From: Dimorphilus gyrociliatus
Taxonomy: Eukaryota; Annelida; Polychaeta; Dinophilidae
Reading direction: 5' to 3'
Assembly (NCBI GenBank): GCA_904063045.1
Contig: CAJFCJ010000006.1
Span: forward strand, 992,001-1,056,000
Length of the DNA: 64,000 bases
The notes beneath the pieces are model-generated. The model searched no databases, was not told where the DNA came from, and worked only from the letters and a program-made list of their open reading frames with translations. The translations under genes and the position numbers were made by a program. How positions within the stretch are numbered: position 1 is the first letter of the stretch; every line of letters begins with the position of its first letter. Below, piece after piece: positions 1-11,700 of the stretch.

Positions 1-1385
1 AAGTGAGGATAGTATAACAGATTTTACTGCTCAGCTTCAGTGGCAACAAGTTGATACTAATCCTGATCTTATAAAAGGATTTTTCCGAGGCTATAAGGTT
101 CAATTCTGGAAAGAAGGAGAGAAAGAAAAAACAATGAGAGAACAAGATTTTATTCTCCGCGAACCTGAGAATCCCATACAGCCTAGAATACGCGGTCAGC
201 AACTTTCGCGGAAAAAGAGAGATTTAGAATCAGTAGTTAAAGCTACTCTTACTCATTTACCAGCAAATTCCAGAATTATTGCCAGAGCTCTAGTTCTTAA
301 TAGATACTTCGCTAGTGCACCAAGCCCTGAAGTATCCTTTCAAACAAAACCAGGCAAACCCGGACCTCCATCTACGTTCAATATAGTCAATCGAGGTGCT
401 ACACACTTTGAACTACGTTGGACTAAGCCCAGAGAAGTAAACGGTGAACTTGTTGGCTATGATATCAGTTACCAAATTGTTAAAGATCTCAATTTGGGTA
501 GATTGCAATTTCGTGAACAAGTATCCGATCCTGATGCTAATTATGCTAGATTAACTGGTCTGAGACCAGAGACAAACTATAGAATATATTTATACGCAGT
601 AACAAAAGCAGGAAGAGGAGAGCCTATATTCCTCGATATGACAACGATTCCGGCATCGAGACCATATCCCCCTACATTCTCTATTACCGCAGTCGGTCGA
701 ACTTTTGTAAATCTGACATTCGAACCATCTCGAATTGGAAACCCCGGAAGTGTCTTCTATCCACAATATAGAATAAGAGGTTTCTATCATTGGACTCATG
801 CTCCTGACGAAGTAATAGATTTCAACGCATATATCGGTGATCTTGAGCCAGGAACAACGTATCAGATTAGAATGATGTCAAAGAATGGTGAAACATTCGA
901 GAGTGCTAGCGAGTTCCAAGAATTAAGGACGGATGGTACTCGAGAAGGGAAAGCATCAGCTAGTCAAGGCTGGCATATTGGACTGTGGATAGGACTCATT
1001 CTGGTCATAGCAATCTTCATCGGCTTTATAGTTGGTAAGAAGAGAACCGACGAATGGTGGAAGGATAAAGAAGAAGCTATTGATGATGAAATCCGAGCCT
1101 TACAATCCAGACAAGCAGCGGAGCATTTAAATATGGGATTAACGAATCAGTATGTCGAAGGGTAAGAGAAACACGAAAAACAATATTCTAGCAGCTAATT
1201 TTCTTTCCTTTTTTCGAAACAGAGTGAGTCGGGATTACGACGATTATTCAGCAGCTGAATATCGAGGGGATCAATATCCTCCAGAAACTCCAGTTTCAGA
1301 ATATGCTCCTACTTATAATTACGGTCAAGCAGCAAAAGTTCATCAAGTCGAAGATCCTCAGGAGAAAAGCTCGACGTTTGTTTAG
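1..1385 (+). CDS. L1CAM/neuroglian-type cell adhesion molecule, copy 1 (3' part only)
   Basis: This is the C-terminal 440 residues of a type I adhesion protein; the 5' part lies outside the window. Coding is 2-1161 and 1223-1385, joined by a 61 bp GT-AG intron (phase 2). The visible part holds most of fibronectin-III domain 3, with a furin-like SRKKR site, then FN3 domains 4 and 5, one transmembrane helix (about GLWIGLILVIAIFIGFIVG) and a short cytoplasmic tail ending in STFV, a class I PDZ ligand. Domain order and the basic site in FN3-3 match the L1/NrCAM/neuroglian family, whose members mediate neural and epithelial adhesion. I cannot find the family's ankyrin-binding FIGQY motif in the tail. 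The downstream gene at 2315 is a tandem paralogue, almost identical in FN3-4 and FN3-5 and clearly diverged elsewhere. Confidence 0.9.
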
Positions 1386-2314
1386 TTAATAATTATAGCT
1401 TTTTAAAGACTTTTGTTCATATGAGGTTTTCTAATGGGATTTTTTTTTTCAAAAAAATTCTTGATACATAGTTTTCCAAGATAATATTCCGATAACTATT
1501 GTTATTTTTTATTCATTTTTTTTATTATATACTTTATTAACCTATTGTATATTGATTGATTATAGTAATAAAGGTAATTATAATAATTTTATACGAAACA
1601 AGATAGAATCGTTAGTCGATTATTTAGTTCACCTTATCAGTTATAACAAATCTTTTTCAATATTACCTTTCTTATCAGGAGTAAGATAAAACTTTGTTTT
1701 TTTTGTTTGAAATATGTTTTATGAACAAAAAAAGATCTACAACAAACGCTTTCTCCATTTTCTTAATTCCCTTTCTTTTTTTTATCATTTTTGATCAAAG
1801 ATACTTGACTTGTTGATATTTTAAATGGTTAAATATTTAGAGACTTTTTTATGACTTATATTTAAATAACGTATATCAGTGTTTTTTGACTGTACCTGAC
1901 TCTTTTTATTATCAGTTCTCCTTTTTCTTTTACTTGAAAAATTCTTCAACAATACTTCTTATTACGTTGAACTTTTTCAAGAGAATTTTTATCCTTTTTT
2001 CTTAATAACTAATAGTCGTTTAATGATAGATTTCTTGATCTGCAATACAATCGCATTAATTAACGCCATCTATTTGAAATAATCACGTGATACATGCAGA
2101 TCGTTGGCGTAGAATGTGTACCTGTTAAAGGTGATAGATAAACTTTTACCTGGTCTTTCTAACGCAAGTTGTTCAATAACCGTTTTATACTTAAATAGAA
2201 ATTATTTTTAAAGGATCTTAATGGAAACTTAGTATTATTCTAATTACGTAAGTTATTCATTCAAACACATAATTCCTACGATTTCTGTTAAAGAGAAAAA
2301 CTTCTTTGTTTAGA
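1386..2314. other. Intergenic spacer between the tandem L1CAM-like genes
   Basis: AT-rich with long T runs and no convincing exon. It must contain the 3' UTR of copy 1 and the promoter of copy 2. A pyrimidine-rich stretch ending in TTTAG directly precedes the copy 2 start codon and could be a 3' splice site for a 5' UTR exon. Confidence 0.5.
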
Positions 2315-5300
2315 ATGAAGATGAAAATTCTAATCAGTTTTTTTTCATTGCTTGTATGCTTTGTAATTATTGTACACGGAGAAGTTCAGCCACCTGCTGC
2401 CGATAATGAAAGAAAAGTAATTGTCCCTCCACTTATATATTTACAGCCTGACAAAAACTTGACTTTTGTTATTGGTGAATCTGTTGAAATGCCATGTGTT
2501 GCTTCTGGGGTTCCCGAACCGAAATATCGGTGGGAATTTAATGATAGACCATATGACCCATCCGGTGTAGGTGGAAATGTAGCCATTCAGCCAGGCAAAG
2601 GAACTTTAATCTTTGCTAAACCAGAAACTAGGGATGAAGGAATCTATCAATGTTTTGCTGAAAATGAAGGAGGGACTTCTATTTCTATAAAAGTATATAT
2701 GAGAAGAGCTATTTTACATGCTTTTGATTCTAAATTACCAAGAACACTTTATCCCCGACTTGGTGCTCCCCTAAAGTTATCATGTACACCTCCGAGATCT
2801 TATCCCAAAGCAGATATTTTTTGGGCTCTTGTATCAGAGAACGATTTTTTTGTTCCGATTGAACTAACTCAAAGAATAACGATGGATCCTGATGGAAATT
2901 TGTACATTACTGCTGTTGAGGAAGGGGATAAGCAAAATGGACTAATTTGGGCATGCATGGTTAAAAACGAACTTATGCGAGAAACTAGACAAGGCGAATA
3001 CAAGAAAGTACAGCCTTTGACTGGTCAAGTTCAACTAGGATCACCTACAGTTCTTTATCATCATCCTAGAACACAGGTTTGTCAGTTAAAATATTTTATT
3101 TTGTAAATAATTATTAAAGACATTATGAAAGATTGCTCTGAGAGGAGAAACGTGGAAGATTAAGTGTATATTTGGGGGTAATCCAACACCTCACATCAAC
3201 TGGCATAGAGCTAATGAGCCACTTCCTGATAGGCATAAATTAGAGAGTTTTGGTCAAGAATTAGTCATAAATGACATTCGAGAAAGTGATAATGGAGTTT
3301 ATCAATGCTCTGGAATCAATTCCAATAGTATAAGGCCTGAAAGATTTTCATTTGATTTAAAGGTAGAGGCTGCTCCGTATTGGGTGAATAAACCAATTTC
3401 ACAAGAGATTGCTGAAAATGAACGAGCTGAATTCCTTTGCCTGGGAAACGGTAAACCAGATGTCGAGTACTTTTGGTTTATAAACGACAAGAAATTAGTC
3501 GACGCTCCTGCTAATCCTAATAGATTTGTGTCTAAAAATAAAATGATCTTTACAAATGTTACAAAAGATGATATTCAAGTCATCGCTTGCAACGTTACAA
3601 ACACGCACGGTTATGTTTTCGCTAGTGCTTACCTCAATGTTCAAGTTGAACCTCCACATATCCGAAGGGCACCGAAAATTGGAATGAAATCTGCTGAGGG
3701 TCAAACAATCGACCTAACTTGCGAAGTTTATGGAAGTCCAAAACCTTTAGTTATTTGGTACAAAGGACAAGAACAGCTAACCGGAGGAAGATTTGAAATT
3801 CTACCAGAAGGGCATTTGAGAATAATAGATGTCAGTTTAGTTGACGCAGGATCGTATAGATGTTACGCGGAAAATAATCTTGGAAACACAACAGCTGAAG
3901 GTACTCTAATTGTACGAAGAAAGACAATGATAAGAATTGCTCCGCAAGATGTAGCTGTTTATGAAGGTACTGAAGCAAAATTTACTTGTTCAGCAAATAC
4001 AGATTCTGAAGAAGTGAAGAACCTTAGGATTAGATGGAAAAAAGATAATGCATTCATCGACTTCGAAGAAGCCCAAAGACTGTTCCAAAACACAATGGAT
4101 AACTCATTAACAATATCTGGAACGATATCCTTAGATACAAGTAAATATACCTGTGTTGCTGATAACGGTTTAGATTCTGATGAAAAAAGTGCACAATTAG
4201 TTGTACAAGGCCGTCCAGAACCTCCAACAGAGGTTTCAGTCATTTGTAGATCAAGCACGCAAGAATTAGAAGAAAATCAAGTAAAAATAAGCTGGCAAGC
4301 TCGAAAGGAAAATTACGCTCCTATTCTTAATTACATTGTCCAATATAACACAAGTTTTACACCTGATAATTGGGCTAATATTGAGACAAACATAAGCCAA
4401 ACACAGGATAATATTAAAGTTTTCCTAAGTCCTTGGAGTAATTATACATTCCGAGTATTGGCTAGAAATAAGATCGGTATATCCGAACCTTCTATGCATT
4501 CGCGTGAAATGTGTTTTATCGAAGAAGATATACCAGATAAAAACCCCGATAATGTATTAGGAGAAGGTGATGCTCCGCGGAACCTGATCATTTTTTGGAC
4601 TCCAATGCCTCAAATTGAGCACAACGCTCCCAACTTCAAATATGTTGTAGAATTCCAGCGTGCTGACATTGCAAATTCAAAAGTTTACAGATACAATGTA
4701 GAAGACTGGTGGGAAAATCACTTTCGAGCTGGCGATGAGTTACCCTCATACACACCATATAATATAACCGTCAGAGCTGTCAATCGAAAAGGCCCCTGTG
4801 AAAAACAACCTGCTATCGTTACAGGATATACGGGAGAAGAAAGACCAACAGTTCAAGTTGGAACAATAACAATTGATGAATCTTCTATAACAGATTCTAC
4901 GGCTGAACTTCAATGGAAACAAGTCGACACTAGACCTGAAGTTATCAGGGGTTTCTTTCGAGGCTATAGAATTCAGTTCTGGCAAGAAGGATCAATGGAG
5001 GACACTATAAGAGAGCAAGACTTTATTCTGCGAGAAGGTGAAAGTCGTGTACAACCCAGAATCCGCACACAATTCGTATCGCGTTCAAAGAGATCACTCA
5101 AGTCTGAAGTGAAAGCTAAACTTACTCATTTGCTTCCAAATTCCAAAATTGTCTGTAGGGTTCTTGTTCTCAATAGATATTATGCAGGTGATCCAAGCTC
5201 AGAAGTTACTTTTAATACAAAACCAGGCAAACCCGGACCTCCATCTACGTTCAATATAGCCAATCGAGGTTCTACACACATTGAACTACGTTGGACTAAG

Positions 5301-6261
5301 CCCAGAGAAGTAAACGGTGAACTTGTTGGTTATGATATCAGTTACCAAATTGTTAAAGATCTCAATTTGGGTAGATTGCAATTTCGTGAACAAGTATCCG
5401 ATCCTGAAGCTAATTTTGTCAGATTAACTGGTCTGAGACCAGAGACAAACTATAGAATATATTTATACGCAGTAACAAAAGCAGGAAGAGGAGAGCCTAT
5501 ATTCCTCGATATGACAACGATTCCGGCATCGAGACCATATCCCCCTACATTCTCTATTATGGCAGTCGGTCGAACTTTTGTAAATCTGACATTCGAACCA
5601 TCTCGAATTGGAAACCCCGGAAGTGTCTTCTATCCACAATATAGAATAAGAGGTTTCTATCATTGGACTCATGCTCCTGACGAAGTAATAGATTTCAACG
5701 CATATATCGGTGATCTTGAGCCAGGAACAACGTATCAGATTAGAATGATGTCAAAGAATGGTGAAACATTCGAGAGTGCTAGCGAATACCAAGAATTTAG
5801 GACGGATGGTACTCGAGAAGGGAAAGCATCAGTTAGTCATGGCTGGCATATTGGGCTATGGCTTGGTCTAATTGCAATAGTAGCATTGCTTGTAGCCTTT
5901 GTAATTGTTAAAAAGAAAACAGACGTTTGGTGGACGAAAAAAGAAGGAGAAATAGATGATGAAATCCGAGCTTTACAATCTAGACAAGCAGCTGAACAAT
6001 TGAACGAAGGTTTGGGGAATCAGTATAGTGAAGGGTAAGAGTTTTTTTGCATTATACAATAATATACTCAAACTATCATACTTCCATCACAGGGCAAGTA
6101 GAGATTACGATGACTATTCAATATCGGAATATAAAGGTGATCAATACGAGTATCCGCCAGAAACACCCGTATCGGGATACGCACCATCCTACGATTTCGA
6201 TCAACCACCAAACACGCAACAAAATCAAGAATCCGAAAAGAAGGGTTCAACTTTTGTCTAG
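2315..6261 (+). CDS. L1CAM/neuroglian-type cell adhesion molecule, copy 2
   Basis: Predicted 1277-residue type I membrane adhesion protein. Exons are 2315-3076, 3132-6034 and 6093-6261; introns are 55 and 58 bp. ATG 2315 (or 2321) is chosen because it opens a signal peptide (MKMKILISFFSLLVCFVIIV). Six Ig domains follow (cysteine pairs visible in each), then five fibronectin-III domains, a transmembrane helix at about residues 1158-1182 and a ~95-residue tail. This 6 Ig + 5 FN3 layout is that of the L1/NrCAM/neuroglian family. An RSKR furin-like site lies in FN3-3 at about residues 905-908, where L1-family proteins are proteolytically processed. The tail ends STFV (PDZ ligand), but the ankyrin-binding FIGQY motif is not present. 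Nearly all the ectodomain after Ig2 is one 2.9 kb exon. Tandem paralogue of the gene upstream. Confidence 0.93.
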
Positions 6262-8158
6262 ACATTGTCTTTTTATATATTGTTCATAGCTCTTTTAATA
6301 CGTTATTTTGATTTGATGATTTTTAAGACTATTACTCTTTTTTTCTTTAAAAAAAAAGCCACAATGTTTTTTTGTTTTCTAATATAAATTTTATTCCTTA
6401 TTTTCTCTATATACTGTACATTTTACCTATAAAGACATGCATATTGTTCAACCAGGAGAGAGGGATGAGACAACGCCATCTAACGGAATATTAGTTTCCG
6501 TAGTTTATTTATTTAGAAGGTTTACGCTAGTTTCTGAGAAAAGTTATAGTGTTTTTTGTATATATATATATACAATATATATGCATGGAAAATATTTAAT
6601 AGATTTATACTTTAATAAGAAAAGAGGCTAGCGATTCTATTTTTAATGATTTACATCTATTTTTAATTTCCTTGCGTAATCGTATATAATTTAGCTATTT
6701 AGATATATACGAGAATGCAAGCATTGCGAAATATTGTTTGCGTTAGTGTGTGTATTATGCATTATCTACAAACTGGGATAATGCGGGAAACCTGGATATT
6801 TTCTAACCGTGAAATGGCCCACATATCGTGTTTTTGTATGATTCGGGATATAAACTCTTAGTTTTTGTGCTAAAAATATAAGAAAGTACCGTATGATGCT
6901 ATCAAAACGGGTTTTTTTTGTTGTAAAAGTAACCTTTTTATTGTTTGAAATTGAAAGGGGAAGCAGATCAAAAGTAAATTCTTCTTTCTTCTACCAACAA
7001 AAAACGACTTTCACTTTGACACTTGAACATCCATCCATTAATAAGTTTACTATAGATGGCGCAAATCCGAAATCAAGTATCTCGATATATTTATATCTGT
7101 ATAAATAGTCATTCGAAACCGTGTCACCGAGGAAAAATGAGTACAAGAGGTTTTTTCAACTATTTTGCAGTCACGTATGATATTCTCTGGTTATTGTTGA
7201 ATTAGAAAGCTATAGAGTTCAAACAAATTTTTAAATTTATTAGCCTAGTGACCTCGTCTCTTTTAACCCCTCTTCCTTCTTCTTTTTTCACTCTCCATAA
7301 ATTTTACTTAACGCATTCCACGTAGGTGAAGAGTTTTCTTTTAGACACTTAGAAGGTCGTTTATCATTTACAAAGTATTACCTCAAGCTGTTTCGGTAGC
7401 TTGACAATGAATAATTTAACGCGTATTCTTTCTTAAATCAATGATAATTTACCCCTTTGGTGAGCGCTTATCTAACTCTGTTTGATTGAGACCGCTTCTA
7501 ATATACACCTAATTGGTACGATCGTACTCAATAGGCCTAATAAAAAAGTAAAAGGCCCCCGTAGGGAGCAATTGCTCAACCGCAGTTGGAAAGCTGCCTG
7601 AAAGGGTACCGGTCTACTATCGACGCATGCGCCATTCAATCTTGAGCGAAATTTCGCGCCACTCGCCCGGAAGGCACGGAGAGTGAAAGGCAAAAGTCTA
7701 CGGACAAGGTTTTTAATGGAAGTTTTTAATCTAACAATAGTGGAAAAAGAATTGTTGATGAAATAATTGAGAAAAGTAAAACGTAAGTGGTCGTTGCGTG
7801 CGTTGTTAAACTGTTTATACAATGTATTAGAAAAATATAAAAGAATGAAAACAGGAAATGTTTTTTTATTTAATAAAAGCCTATATAGACTATATAGTAG
7901 AAAGTAAAGCGACAGAAACGCAACTACCAGCCCCAAATGATTTTCAAACATACAATTAAGTGACTTGTGTAAATCGGACTTATGCAAGTAAATTTGCTTT
8001 TGGCAGTTTGGCGCCGATACATTCGAAAGTTCGAATTATTTATAAACTTGAATATATATATATATATATATGCCTTGTATCTACTTAAAAAAAACTAGGA
8101 GCAACGAATTCCTAGTATCGACTTTGCATATTATTGCTATTCTAACAACTTTCGTCCA
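6262..8158. other. Intergenic region; upstream of the RapGAP gene
   Basis: No convincing coding exon. It starts with the 3' UTR of the L1CAM-like gene. A patch at about 7540-7720 is clearly richer in G+C and CpG than its surroundings, as expected for a promoter or first noncoding exon. A 171-codon minus-strand reading frame crosses this patch but looks non-coding. An (AT)n run sits at 8052-8071. Confidence 0.4.
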
Positions 8159-8159
8159 G

Positions 8160-8682
8160 GTAAGTTTTAAAAGCTTAAATTTGTTTGTTTCTATTTTTGG
8201 AAAAGGGAGATTTTTTTTAATTGCATTGTATTTTTCCTGTTTTTGGTATTAAAGTTATATTGTAGTACCATCAGCTGTGGCTGTAACTATATATATATAT
8301 AGTATATATATTTATACACTGTATATATTTAGAAATATCATTGTCATACAAAGGTGTGTTCACCCGCAAACTAGTGCAGTGTATTTATGAAAACGGTATA
8401 CGCTACCTAGATGTATATATATATATATATATGTACATATAGATATATATAGACTACACAGTCCCCTATCATTATTGCCGGACAAACGAAATTAACGAAT
8501 CCCTAAAAGTGAAATTTGCAATCTGACACGTGTTGCAGTCACGGAACCGTATGATTGCCATGAATTCACCACTCAAAACAAACAAGTGTCAAAGGTCTAT
8601 TTAGTTAATAGGAAAAGAAGTTAAGATATTGTGGTGAATTGAATAGTGAACATACATGAACTATATACATACTTTTGTACAG
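8160..8682 (+). other. Predicted 5' UTR intron of the RapGAP gene
   Basis: A consensus donor CAG|GTAAGT lies at 8158-8165 and an acceptor (pyrimidine-rich, ending TTTTGTACAG) ends at 8682, 93 bases before the start codon at 8776. Together they imply a noncoding upstream exon spliced to the first coding exon. The intron contains the (AT)n run 8413-8432. No transcript evidence was available. Confidence 0.4.
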
Positions 8683-8775
8683 GCAAAGGAAAGTCAATCA
8701 GGATTTTATAGAGAAAGAAAGGGACACAAAGAACTTGATCAATAACGCTCAATATAAACCGTAAAAGCCGGCCTA

Positions 8776-11700
8776 ATGGCAAGTAATCAGGGATCCGTAA
8801 GACCGTCCGCTTTCCAAAGAGTGGGGGCCTTCAGGTATTCGACAGGTTTTCGATATAGAGATAGCTTGGACATAAACTGTTTAGAAAGAGAAAAACCTTT
8901 GTGCACTTCGACGCCCAATGGAACTCTTAACAATAAACCTCGAATACCCCCTCGAACATACAGAAAGAAAACTTTTCAACCAGTTGTGCTGAGCAATACT
9001 GCTCCGGAACCTCGCCTGTTCCAAGAAGTTGAGTCCAGCTATGAAAATATTAGACGAACATGCAATCAATTATTTAAAACGTCTTTCAACTCAACTTCCT
9101 CCTGCCGCACCAGCATTAGACAAACTTCGCTGTTGGGCTCTTATAGAGGAAACATATCTCATTCATCGTCAGACGGCGTGCCAAGGGATCGTTCTCCTTA
9201 CATTGATGGTATGTAGAACATTTTAAAATCTATAATTTGCTCTTCTTTCTGTCTTGTTCTCTCCTCCCCCTTACCCCTTTCCTTTTAAGGATGGCACGTG
9301 TCATCTATGCGCAGCTGGGGGTCGGAATGAAACGGCTCGTTGAATTGATGTAGTAGTAATTATTGTCCGACGTAAGCACGTGTCGTTGTTTTTTGTCGTG
9401 CAACATTTTATTTTCTGCAAATTCATTTACTGCAGCATATTTCAAAGTAATGTCTTTTTTATGTTATTTTTTTCCGCCAAAACGTTTTATTCAATTCTTT
9501 TCCACGTCACATAATGTTTTAACGTTGAGTGAATGTGAAAAGTTGTTAAAGTGATAAATCCGATAATTACACCCTGTTAATGAGGTTGTATTCAGAAGAT
9601 GGTGAATAACTATGTGAGATAATATCGTGCCATTGCGTGTGTTCAAGTGCCGGATTCAACTACGTTTTCGTACAAAAGATTACGTTTAGATTCTCTATAT
9701 TCGCCGGTGCGTAACAAAGCTCGTCGAATGTTACGTCATCGGATACAATGACACAACCCTAGCACGCGACTCTTACGAGCGCTTGATCGGAAATTTGATT
9801 GCTTAGGAACATATTTCAAACGAAAAATTATACCGTGAATAACTAATCTTCCGTTCAAGTCTCAAATAGCAAATACAACATATGCAAGATTATATAAATA
9901 ATAAAGGAAATGAAATTCAATGACCGTAAAAAAAAAAGCATAAGTCGTTGACAATTTTTTGAATAGAATGCAACAACACCAAGTTTTTGTGATGAAAATT
10001 GTTTAAATTCATTCTTTTTCTACACTTGGATTTCCTTCCTTTTGGCCTTTTTTTTCTTCTCATAAATTCTAGTAACCTTACTATTTCCGCTGATAACGAC
10101 ATTGCTATGCGCAACGACATATATTAACTAAAGAAATTAGGTAAATGTTATAAATTGTCTATCAAAGTGTCATAACAGCTGGCAAACCGACCCGAACATT
10201 GAATGTTTGCCTTCCGTGAAAGGCGATTATAATAATACGCAAGCAATTAAGACATAAAGGGAGTTATTAAGAAGATGAAAAGAAATAGGATCAAGGAGAA
10301 TCAACAATCATATTGCCGTTCAATTCAATTCGCGTATTTTTCAATCTGTCTCTAACTCTTACTCTATACATTTGTGTACATTGTTTATTACTAAACTATA
10401 GGAAGTAGCTCGATGTCAGTCATATTGAAAATCCACAATTTTTTCATATTAACAACTCCACCCAAAAGTGTAAGTGTAGGGAAAAAATATTAATTAAGTG
10501 AATTAAGGCCTGTCAGCAAACTATACTGTATTGTCCAAAAAAAAAAAAATGTACGGACAAAACATAATGTGATAGCGGTTAATCTTATGGTCTTATTGTT
10601 TTCGGAATTAATGTGTTCGTAAAAAGGCTATGGAAGAGTTTAGAAAACGATCTTATACCACTTCGTCTGCTCTTGAACGTCTCAAAGATCAGGGTCAACA
10701 GTCGAAGTGGCTTTCCGGTAAGATATAGAATCATCCTATGCGTAGAAAGCTCGCTTTTTATTGATATTCAATAAATGAACTATCTGCATCTGCGCCACAT
10801 TTCTGTGGAGCAGTTGAAATGAGAACAGTGAAAAAAAGGCACGCTCTCTCTATAAGTTGTCTGAATAAATCTTTTTCCTGTTGGAGAATTCGCCTTAGAA
10901 CCCGTTGTTCCAGACGTATTCATAATAGAACTATAGTTTGTATAACATTTTTCAAGTGCTGCTTGATTCAATCGAACCCAAGTGAATGGGGGTCGTGTGA
11001 TAGTCTCTATACTGGCAATACGGATAAAGTTGAAGAAAGGGCACGTCCTATATCTAATTTCTCTTCTTCAGAAGATGATATATTTGATGATAGAATGGAA
11101 GTCATATGGAAAAGGTGGCTAGCGTCACACGAAACGGACGCTTTTTTGCCATCTAACTGTTCATCATCAACAGCCGCTTCTTGGCCGGAAAAGATTAACA
11201 GTGTCCCGGACTTTTTAGTCCCAATCGGTGGGCCAGAATTTTCAATTAAATTAGGGTTAACTACTTGCATTGAAATATATCTTTGTACCGTGCTATTCTA
11301 AGTACAAGGGCGAAGGAAGGCAGCTGTATTTGATTTGAGATTAAGTATTTGTATTTCGTTCCTTCACAGATGAAAGACTGGATACTATACGCCCTCTCAC
11401 GTCTATCAGGAGTAGTATGACAAGCGTTCAGAGGAAAAAGGCGAAGACATATGTTGATAAATGCGCCATCTGTGGTTTTGCTGTGGGAATTGACCGAGTA
11501 ACAACGAGGGATGATTTGTACCATACTTCCTGCTTTAAATGTACCAGGTATAAATGCTAATTAACTACGAAATGTCATTGATAACGACTACCTATCCACT
11601 AAACTCTAGCGGCTGTTATATTTCTTTTCTTTTGAGGTTACTTGCTTGTTTTCAAAGAAATTTTTATGAAATAGGTTTATACGAGATTTTAATATTCCCA

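Noticed and set aside
7472-7987. 171-codon open frame on the minus strand upstream of the RapGAP gene
   Set aside because: Composition is Leu/Phe/Arg-rich without domains. It crosses a CpG-richer, promoter-like patch and has no splice context or similarity.
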